NCBI GenBank assembly: GCA_030696465.1
Contig: JAUYSE010000055.1
Span: forward strand, 1 to 10,710
Length of the DNA stretch: 10,710 nt
Origin: Legionellaceae bacterium
GTDB lineage: Bacteria; Pseudomonadota; Gammaproteobacteria; Legionellales; Legionellaceae
Direction of reading: 5' to 3'
Both the position numbers and the translations under genes were made by a program. Positions 5,809 to 10,710 of this stretch are shown in pieces. Position 1 is the stretch's first letter. Every line of letters starts with the position of its first letter. Under the pieces are notes generated by a model. The model was not told the origin of the DNA. It ran no database searches and saw only the letters and a list, made by a program, of their open reading frames with translations.

Positions 5809-5838
5809 TTGGGATTAAGAACGTTTATGCTATATACT
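5809..5838 (+). promoter_or_regulatory. Probable promoter of the CsrA-like gene
   Basis: TTGGGA (5809-5814, 4/6) is followed after 18 bp by TATACT (5833-5838, 5/6), or after 16 bp by the overlapping TATATA (5831-5836). Transcription would start near 5845, leaving a leader of only about 22 nt before the ATG at 5867. Confidence 0.55.
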
Positions 5839-5866
5839 CTCGCCTTTTTTGGAAATCGTGCTACTT

Positions 5867-6070
5867 ATGGATATTTATTGGTTAAATTTTGAATCTTCTT
5901 TAATCATTGAGTTAGGAGAGCAAGTGGTTTCTTTGACGGCATTTAGAGCCGCAGATCCTGAGCATATAAAATTTGGTGTGGAAGCACCGCGAAGTGTTCC
6001 AGTGAACCGAGAAGAGGTTTTTTATGCCTTGAAAGCGAAAGAAGCAGAAACAATGAGTGAGGAGTCATAA
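5867..6070 (+). CDS. Divergent CsrA/RsmA-family RNA-binding protein
   Basis: The 67-residue protein matches CsrA in its centre and C-terminal half: IKFGVEAPRSVPVNREEVF (34-52) lines up with RIGVNAPKEVSVHREEIY of E. coli CsrA, keeping the RNA-contacting arginine (R48, equivalent to R44). SLIIELGEQV matches strand 2. The first strand is unusual: MDIYWLNFES replaces MLILTRRVGE, so the L4 and R6 contacts and R7 are lost, and the loop before GVEAP is about four residues longer. CsrA dimers bind GGA motifs in mRNA leaders; a dimer needs both the N-terminal and R44 surfaces, so binding may be altered. Legionella and Coxiella carry several CsrA paralogues. The ATG at 5867 is chosen over TTG 5849 and GTG 5858 because of the promoter position; the ribosome binding site is weak (GGAA, 12 nt upstream). 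Confidence 0.8.
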   Translation: MDIYWLNFESSLIIELGEQVVSLTAFRAADPEHIKFGVEAPRSVPVNREEVFYALKAKEAETMSEES

Positions 6071-6098
6071 ATAGGGATCATGTGAGACTCCTCCCTCA
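6054..6098. terminator. Hairpin between the convergent CsrA-like and binding-protein genes
   Basis: TGAGTGAGGAGTC (6054-6066) pairs with GACTCCTCCCTCA (6086-6098) with one mismatch in 13, around a 19-nt loop. It covers the stop codon of the CsrA-like gene and lies just beyond the stop of the minus-strand gene, so it could act for both. No T-tract follows on either strand, so it may be a transcript-stabilising or weak terminator. The loop contains AGGGA, the kind of motif CsrA proteins bind. Confidence 0.45.
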
Positions 6099-6103
6099 CG
6101 ATC

Positions 6104-6835
6104 TTATTCTATGTACGTCATATAATTTTGTTTGAATTGTCCGTTGGCTTGATATTGTAAGAGTGCGTTGTTAATACTATTCAGTAGTTCAACCTTGTTA
6201 TTGTTGACGGCAATGCCAAAGCCATTTCCATATAAAAAAGGTTGCCCAATAGTGACGAGTTGCTCGTCTGTTTGTGATTGCCAATATTTTGCAGCAGCGG
6301 CATCCAAAATACCGATATCCACTTGTTTATTCACTAAAGCACCTATGAGGGTGGTCAGTGTTGGGTAACTCTCAAACGATATAGTATTGGGATCCATCTC
6401 TTGGATAGCTTTTTGGAATACCGTACCTTCTTGTACCGCAACGGTTTTGTTTTTTAGCGTATGGATATCAAAATCTTTGCTTTGTTGGTCGGCTGTGCCA
6501 ATAAATTGTGCATAGCTTAGTAAATAAGGTAAAGAAAAGTGAACATGTTGTGCCCTTTCTAGTGTAATCGTGATGGAGCCCAGACCAACATCGACTAATC
6601 CACTTTCCACTGCGGGAAGAATTTTTTCAAAAGACATACGTTTATAGACGCAAGTGCGCTTCATAATGGTGCAGATGCTTTCCATCATTTCAATATCAAA
6701 TCCAAAAATTTGTTTTTGTCCTCCACTAATGACAAAAGGGGGAGAATAGAGATCGGTGGCAATGGTAAGGGGTGGCCCATCGGCATATACTATTTGGCAC
6801 AGTACATACAGACAGAACGATAAAATCCTTTTCAT
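6104..6835 (-). CDS. Periplasmic amino-acid-type solute-binding protein (SBP family 3)
   Basis: The 243-residue protein starts with a signal peptide (MKRILSFCLYVLCQIVYA, cleavage likely after residue 18; no lipobox) and has the two-lobed family 3 fold. LTIATDLYSPPF opens it, GFDIEMM (45-51) and GSITITLERAQHVHFSLPY (86-104) carry the usual ligand residues including R94, and VAVQEGT plus DIGILDAA (173-180) form the second lobe. Such proteins bind amino acids or polar solutes for an ABC importer, or serve as sensors. No ABC permease or ATPase is beside it. Its Shine-Dalgarno AGGAG overlaps the stop codon of the response-regulator gene upstream, only 8 nt away, so the two are translationally coupled. 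Ligand unknown. Confidence 0.9.
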   Translation of the reverse strand: MKRILSFCLYVLCQIVYADGPPLTIATDLYSPPFVISGGQKQIFGFDIEMMESICTIMKRTCVYKRMSFEKILPAVESGLVDVGLGSITITLERAQHVHFSLPYLLSYAQFIGTADQQSKDFDIHTLKNKTVAVQEGTVFQKAIQEMDPNTISFESYPTLTTLIGALVNKQVDIGILDAAAAKYWQSQTDEQLVTIGQPFLYGNGFGIAVNNNKVELLNSINNALLQYQANGQFKQNYMTYIE

Positions 6836-6843
6836 ATGAACTC

Positions 6844-7536
6844 CTATGATTTAAAAATATAACCAAACCCTCTGACAGTCTGAATTTTGGGATTATCCGT
6901 GGTGTCATCGTTGAGTTTATTGCGTAAGTGACTAATATGAACATCAATACTTCTATCATAAGCGCTAAAATGTTTATGTAAAGCATATTTTGAAAGCTCT
7001 TCTTTAGAGAATGCTTGATTGGGTGACTTTAAAAACATTTCTAAAATATTAAATTCTGTATTGGTGAGCGGAATGGTTTTGCCTTGGTAGCGGACTTGAT
7101 GGGTCGTGGCATCCAAGTGAATATCACCGTAGGTCATAGGATGTTTTTCGGGAACAATTTTTTCAAGACGACGCATAATGGCCCGCAATCGGGCCATTAA
7201 CTCTCTGGGGTTACAGGGTTTGAGAATATAGTCGTCAGCACCATTTTCTAAACATAAAATTTTATCTTGTTCTTTACTGCAGCGACTAAGAACGAGAATG
7301 GGTAAATTTTGATGCTGGCGAACGGTTTGAATGACCTCTAAGCCATTTTTGAGTGGCAGCACAATATCGAGAATCAATGCATCATAGACACCATAAATGG
7401 TTTCTTTGATAGCATTTTCGCCATTTTGCACATGCGTTGCCGCATATCCGTGGCTGATAAAAAAGGGTTGTAGATAATCAAAAATGCTTTGATCGGTATC
7501 GGCAAGGAGTAAGTGATGATTCAGTTTGGTTCTCAT
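6844..7536 (-). CDS. OmpR/PhoB-family response regulator, no kinase nearby
   Basis: The 230-residue protein has a receiver domain (about 8-122) with phospho-acceptor D57 in ALILDIVLP, switch S84 in LVLSRCS, and K106 in ILKPCNP. A winged-helix DNA-binding domain follows (about 133-229) with PLTNTEFNILEMFL, RSIDVHISHLRNKL and the closing TVRGFGYIF. Overall it most resembles CpxR-type regulators. In the acidic pocket the usual DDD reads D13-T14-D15, so one of the metal-binding acidic positions appears to be threonine. The frame opens at 7701, overlapping corC, but the ATG at 7536 has AAGGAAG upstream and begins where receiver domains do. No histidine kinase is in the window; the gene downstream encodes a periplasmic binding protein. 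Confidence 0.93.
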   Translation of the reverse strand: MRTKLNHHLLLADTDQSIFDYLQPFFISHGYAATHVQNGENAIKETIYGVYDALILDIVLPLKNGLEVIQTVRQHQNLPILVLSRCSKEQDKILCLENGADDYILKPCNPRELMARLRAIMRRLEKIVPEKHPMTYGDIHLDATTHQVRYQGKTIPLTNTEFNILEMFLKSPNQAFSKEELSKYALHKHFSAYDRSIDVHISHLRNKLNDDTTDNPKIQTVRGFGYIFKS

Positions 7537-7576
7537 GATGCTTCCTTGAAAGTATACACTGCGTCCAAAATTACCA

Positions 7577-7605
7577 ATTATAATCAGCCGTTCCTGAATT
7601 ATAAT
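7577..7605 (-). promoter_or_regulatory. Probable promoter region of the response-regulator gene with a direct repeat
   Basis: Two perfect TATAAT hexamers occur on the minus strand (7603-7598 and 7582-7577), each inside ATTATAATT, so the 9-bp motif is repeated exactly 21 bp apart, two helical turns. Neither has a good -35 box (TTAAAG at 19 bp for the first). A later TATACT is too close to the ATG. The spacing suits a dimeric OmpR-family regulator, possibly the product itself. Confidence 0.45.
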
Positions 7606-7642
7606 GGAGGTCTGTTGACATCCTTTAACGTAATAGTAACTC

Positions 7643-8467
7643 CTATGCCTGTGTGCGTTTATCGATACAGGATAATAATTTGATTCGCCTGGCATCTGCA
7701 TGCAGCACTTTAAATTCTAATCCTTCTAGAAATACGCGTTCTCCGCGGACAGGAACATGACCTAAATGGGTGGTGATGAGTCCGCCGATAGTATCTTGTA
7801 GATCATCTTTAAAAGTAGTTTGTAAGATGGTATTACATTCACGAATAGGGGTTTGTGCCTTAATAATATAGCGAGTATTTCCATGATTTTTAATGTAAGC
7901 GTCTTCGTCAATATCGAATTCATCTTCGATATCTCCGGTAATCAGTTCAATAATATCTTCAATGGTAATGAAACCAGAAATTTCGCCATATTCATCGATT
8001 ACAATAGCCATATGATTACGAGAACTGCGAAACTCACGGAGTAAAATATCAATACGTTTACTTTCTGGAACGATAGAGGGCGTGCGTAAAACATCTTCAA
8101 TATCAAAATTTTGATCAGTGGTATTATAAAACCGCAGTAAATCTTTCGCGTGTAGAATACCTATGACTTCTTCATTACCTTCCGTCGTCACCGGGTAACG
8201 AGAATGTTCATGTTCTGTAATTTGGCGAATAATTTCAGAAAAATCAGTGTTGTGCGCAATGCAAATCATTTGAGTTTTAGGCAGCATGATATCTCGCGCA
8301 CGTAATTGTGCTAATTGTAATACGCCTTCAATCATACTCAGCGTATCTTGATCAATAATACCTTCCTCTTGTCCTTGTCGCAGATAATTTAAAAACTGAT
8401 GAGGATTTTGTAGGGGTTTCTTGTGAAAGGATTGCAGCCAATGATGAATAGCTTTCCATAGTTTCAT
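7643..8467 (-). CDS. corC: CBS-domain protein CorC (YbeX), HlyC/CorC family
   Basis: The 274-residue protein has the short N-terminal segment of CorC, two CBS domains, and the C-terminal CorC_HlyC transporter-associated domain. The CBS domains lie at about 50-112 (RARDIMLPKTQMICI and SRYPVTTEGNEEVIGILHAKDLL) and 127-185 (NHMAIVIDEYGEISGFITIEDIIELI); the C-terminal domain is at about 197-268. E. coli CorC (292 residues) is linked to magnesium/cobalt efflux and adenine-nucleotide binding; it has no membrane segments, and none are seen here. It starts 3 nt after the ybeY stop with no clear Shine-Dalgarno sequence, indicating translational coupling. In E. coli the apolipoprotein N-acyltransferase gene lnt follows; here a response regulator does. 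Confidence 0.95.
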   Translation of the reverse strand: MKLWKAIHHWLQSFHKKPLQNPHQFLNYLRQGQEEGIIDQDTLSMIEGVLQLAQLRARDIMLPKTQMICIAHNTDFSEIIRQITEHEHSRYPVTTEGNEEVIGILHAKDLLRFYNTTDQNFDIEDVLRTPSIVPESKRIDILLREFRSSRNHMAIVIDEYGEISGFITIEDIIELITGDIEDEFDIDEDAYIKNHGNTRYIIKAQTPIRECNTILQTTFKDDLQDTIGGLITTHLGHVPVRGERVFLEGLEFKVLHADARRIKLLSCIDKRTQA

Positions 8468-8470
8468 GGT

Positions 8471-8959
8471 TTATCCAGGTTCAGAGGAAGAGTAAGGATT
8501 TTCAAAGCCCAAAGACGCAAGAAATTGTATTTCTAGGCTTTGCATCAGATGGGTTTCTTCGGGTTCATGGTGGTCATAGCCCATTAAATGGAGAATGCCG
8601 TGTATAATAATATGAGCCCAATGTGCAGGTTTGCTTCGTTGCAGCACCTCGGCTTCTTCATCTAAGATGGACGGGCAAATGATGACGTCGCCTAAAAATT
8701 GGACTTCCTGAGGGATAGTATCTGGTATTTGACTAGGAAACGCTAACACATTGGTGGGTTTGTCGAGTTTTCGGTAGCTATGATTAAGATGCTGAATTTC
8801 GTCTCGCGTTACGAGTCGTAGGGTGAGCTCTATAGGCGTTTCAGACGATAAAGGCAAGCTGGCCCAGTGAATCAGCGTTTCTTGACTGACAGGCAACGAG
8901 CATTCACATGCTTGTTGCACATCGATAATAGGTGGAATAATGTGAGCGGACGTAGGCAT
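8471..8959 (-). CDS. ybeY: Endoribonuclease YbeY (16S rRNA maturation)
   Basis: The 162-residue protein carries the YbeY metal site HGILHLMGYDH (H120, H124, H130), and the family motifs DKPTNVLAFP (66-75) and LGDVIICP (89-96). YbeY is a zinc-dependent endoribonuclease involved in 16S rRNA 3'-end processing and 70S quality control. The usual upstream partner phoH (ybeZ) and miaB are absent; the gene begins a new transcript diverging from yciO. The ATG at 8959 gives a slightly long N-terminus, and no Shine-Dalgarno sequence is visible in front of it (ATCCCTATTT), but no other in-frame start fits. The corC gene follows after 3 nt. Confidence 0.95.
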   Translation of the reverse strand: MPTSAHIIPPIIDVQQACECSLPVSQETLIHWASLPLSSETPIELTLRLVTRDEIQHLNHSYRKLDKPTNVLAFPSQIPDTIPQEVQFLGDVIICPSILDEEAEVLQRSKPAHWAHIIIHGILHLMGYDHHEPEETHLMQSLEIQFLASLGFENPYSSSEPG

Positions 8960-9002
8960 AAATAGGGATTATTTTGTTTGAATATTCTTAGTGTAACCGG
9001 TT

Positions 9003-9033
9003 TTGATTTGAAGTACACTAGTCAGTGTATTAT
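9003..9033. promoter_or_regulatory. Divergent ybeY/yciO promoter region with operator-like inverted repeat
   Basis: For yciO (+), TTGATT (9003-9008) is followed by TGTATT at 17 bp or the better TATTAT (9028-9033) at 19 bp. TACACT (9014-9019) and AGTGTA (9024-9029) form an inverted repeat around AGTC, placed across the spacer where a repressor could act. For ybeY (-), TTCAAA and AAGAAT with 17 bp between them are a weak candidate. AACCGGTT (8995-9002) is a palindrome next to it. Confidence 0.4.
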
Positions 9034-9074
9034 TTAGGAAGTCTTTCTCTAAAGCATTTAGAGCAGGAGGGGCT

Positions 9075-9695
9075 GTGAGTCAGTTTTTTGCTATACATCC
9101 AGATAATCCGCAATCGCGGCTTTTACGACAGGCAGTCTCTATTATTGAACAAGACGGTTTGATTGTATACCCTACCGATTCCGGATATGCAATAGGTTGC
9201 CGTTTAGGGAATAAAGCGGGACTCGACCGTATTCGACAGATTCGACACTTAGAAAAAAATCATAATTTCACCTTATTGTGTAGGGATCTGTCTGATTTGG
9301 GGACGTACGCGAAGGTGTCTAATCCCATTTTTCGGCTATTGAAAGCGTTTACGCCAGGCTCTTATACGTTTATTTTGAATGCGACTGCATTGGTTCCTCG
9401 TGCTATGATACACCCCAAACGTAAAACGTTAGGCTTGCGTGTTCCTGAGCATGTGATAACGCGTTCTTTATTAGAATGTTTAGCATCACCGCTCATGAGT
9501 ACGACCTTAATTTTACCAGGAGTGGAGCTTGCCATGACGGAGCCAGAAGCCATTCGAGATGTGCTTGGGCAGCAAGTAGATTTAATTATTGATGGAGGGT
9601 ATTGTGATCCAGAACCTACCACGGTGGTAGATTTAACAGGAGAGTACCCAGTAATTATACGTAGGGGACGTGGTGATCCCCAGCCATTTGAGTAG
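9075..9695 (+). CDS. yciO: YciO, TsaC/Sua5-like threonylcarbamoyl-AMP synthase family protein
   Basis: At 206 residues it equals E. coli YciO in length and starts almost identically (MSQFFAIHPDNPQSRLL), with VYPTDSGYAIGC, NFTLLCRDLSDL, PGSYTFIL, KRKTLGLRVP and PTTVVDLTG all kept. The fold is that of the YrdC/Sua5 family, which makes threonylcarbamoyl-AMP for t6A in tRNA. YciO is a paralogue in which the S-x-N motif of TsaC is replaced (STT here), and E. coli YciO does not simply stand in for TsaC, so its substrate is uncertain. The start is a GTG with AGGAGGGG (9065-9072) just upstream. It leads an operon with trpS, as in other gammaproteobacteria where scpA and scpB follow. Confidence 0.95.
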   Translation: MSQFFAIHPDNPQSRLLRQAVSIIEQDGLIVYPTDSGYAIGCRLGNKAGLDRIRQIRHLEKNHNFTLLCRDLSDLGTYAKVSNPIFRLLKAFTPGSYTFILNATALVPRAMIHPKRKTLGLRVPEHVITRSLLECLASPLMSTTLILPGVELAMTEPEAIRDVLGQQVDLIIDGGYCDPEPTTVVDLTGEYPVIIRRGRGDPQPFE

Positions 9696-9706
9696 CAAGG
9701 AAGGAT

Positions 9707-10710
9707 ATGTCAGTTTTATTTTCAAGTAATGGGCGAGTAGTTTCAGGAATGCGGCCTAGTGGTCAACTCCATTTAGGCCATTTGCATGGGGTTTTAAAAA
9801 ATTGGGTAAATTTACAGAATACGCATGATTGTTATTTTTTTGTGGCAGATTGGCATGCTTTAACCACTGGATATGAGCAAGTGGAAGGGCTAGAACAAGC
9901 CGTATGGGATATGGTGGTAGATTGGTTAGCTTGTGGAATAAACCCCTCTCATTGTAAGATATTTATCCAGTCCCGAGTTCCTCAGCATGCAGAATTACAT
10001 TTGCTATTGTCTATGATAACCCCACTGAGTTGGTTAGAACGCGTACCCTCCTATAAAGATCAACAAGAAAAATTACGCGATCGAGATTTAAATACGTATG
10101 GTTTTCTGGGTTACCCTTTACTGCAAAGTGCAGATGTTTTGTTGTATAAGGCAGATTATGTGCCGGTCGGAGAAGACCAAGTGCCGCACATTGAATTGAT
10201 ACGTGAAGTCGCAAGGCGTTATAACCATTTATATGGTAGAGAAGCGAATTTTGAGCAATTAGCACAAGATGCATTAAAGAAAATGGGAAAGAAAAACGCC
10301 GCATTGTATGTACAATTACGGCGTGCGTTTCAAGAGCAGGGTAGACAAGACTCTTTAGAGACGGCACGTGCTTTGGTCGCCAATCAAGGCAATCTTTCTT
10401 TAGGCGATCAAGATCGTTTATTAGGATATTTAGAAGGTTTGGGCAAAATGATTCTGACGCCGCCGGAAGTGTTGCTGAGTAAAACAGCAAAATTGCCAGG
10501 CACTGACGGACAAAAAATGTCTAAGTCTTATCAAAACACGATTCGATTAAGAGAACCACTGGATCAAGTAGAAAAGAAAATTTTGACGATGCCGACCGAT
10601 CCTGCACGTGTGCGCCGCACCGATCCAGGAGAGCCAGAAAAATGTCCAGTATGGCAGTTGCATAAAGTATATTCAGATTCTACAGTACAAAACTGGGTAC
10701 AAGAGGGCTG
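9707..10710 (+). CDS. trpS: Tryptophanyl-tRNA synthetase, 3' end beyond the window
   Basis: The first 334 codons are present and the frame is open to the window end. Class I signatures are clear: HLGH (22-25) in PSGQLHLGHLHG, and KMSKS (270-274) in PGTDGQKMSKSYQNTI. LQSADVLLYKADYVPVGEDQ is the conserved tryptophan-pocket region. The enzyme charges tRNA-Trp. Between about residues 188 and 255 is an insertion (FEQLAQDALKKMGKKNAALY onward to LLGYLEGLGK) that marks the longer TrpS type of about 400 residues found in Legionella, Xanthomonas and relatives, unlike the 334-residue E. coli enzyme. AAGGAAGG (9697-9704) precedes the ATG, 11 nt after yciO, so the two are co-transcribed. Confidence 0.96.
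   Translation, partial: MSVLFSSNGRVVSGMRPSGQLHLGHLHGVLKNWVNLQNTHDCYFFVADWHALTTGYEQVEGLEQAVWDMVVDWLACGINPSHCKIFIQSRVPQHAELHLLLSMITPLSWLERVPSYKDQQEKLRDRDLNTYGFLGYPLLQSADVLLYKADYVPVGEDQVPHIELIREVARRYNHLYGREANFEQLAQDALKKMGKKNAALYVQLRRAFQEQGRQDSLETARALVANQGNLSLGDQDRLLGYLEGLGKMILTPPEVLLSKTAKLPGTDGQKMSKSYQNTIRLREPLDQVEKKILTMPTDPARVRRTDPGEPEKCPVWQLHKVYSDSTVQNWVQEG

Noticed and set aside
7614..7619. Perfect TTGACA on the + strand
   Set aside because: No -10 box lies at usable spacing and no + strand gene follows; the genes here are on the minus strand.
9014..9029. TrpR operator upstream of yciO-trpS
   Set aside because: Only one CTAG is present and the two-half-site pattern of TrpR boxes is not met; the inverted repeat has a different core.
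10011..10490. 159-codon minus-strand ORF within trpS
   Set aside because: It lies antisense to a clear TrpS reading frame containing both class I signatures.

Overview
The window looks like chromosome from an AT-rich gammaproteobacterium. The best guess is an intracellular member of the Legionellales (Coxiella/Legionella/Rickettsiella-like). This is inferred from protein resemblance: an S6-S18-membrane protein-L9 operon without priB, a Pcs-type phosphatidylcholine synthase, a protein resembling Legionella EnhB, a divergent CsrA paralogue, and dispersed GC-rich palindromes in AT-rich spacers. The genus cannot be fixed from the sequence alone. No phage, integrase, transposase, tRNA, rRNA or CRISPR was found.

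Layout. (1) 1-355 is non-coding. It holds two inverted REP-like hairpin units (8-122), further inverted repeats, a promoter and a leader hairpin ahead of rpsF. (2) 356-2289 (+) is a ribosomal operon: rpsF, rpsR, a polytopic membrane protein and rplI, closed by a strong hairpin terminator. The dnaB gene that often follows rplI is not there. (3) 2392-5325 (-) holds four genes, in transcription order pcs, an EnhB-like secreted protein, a thioredoxin-fold protein, and an unrecognised two-TM protein with its own promoter region. (4) 5326-5866 is non-coding. It carries the pcs promoter, a 152-nt imperfect palindrome that can fold as a three-way junction, and a promoter for the next gene. (5) 5867-6070 (+) is a short CsrA-like protein that keeps the C-terminal RNA-binding core but has lost the usual N-terminal residues. 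(6) 6104-8959 (-) runs ybeY, corC, an OmpR-family response regulator, and a periplasmic amino-acid-binding protein translationally coupled to the regulator; no histidine kinase is present. (7) 9075-10710 (+) holds yciO and trpS, the latter cut by the window end. It diverges from ybeY across a 115-bp promoter region with an operator-like inverted repeat.

How it fits together. Most genes are housekeeping: ribosome assembly, rRNA processing (YbeY), tRNA charging (TrpS) and envelope maintenance (CorC). The accessory interest lies in the minus-strand block 2392-5325, which pairs a eukaryote-type lipid pathway (phosphatidylcholine) with likely secreted or envelope proteins, and in two regulatory oddities, the atypical CsrA and the kinase-less response regulator. 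The most unusual non-coding signals are the paired hairpins at 8-122, whose arms differ by compensating changes, and the three-way-junction element at 5433-5584. I found no convincing undescribed multi-gene system.
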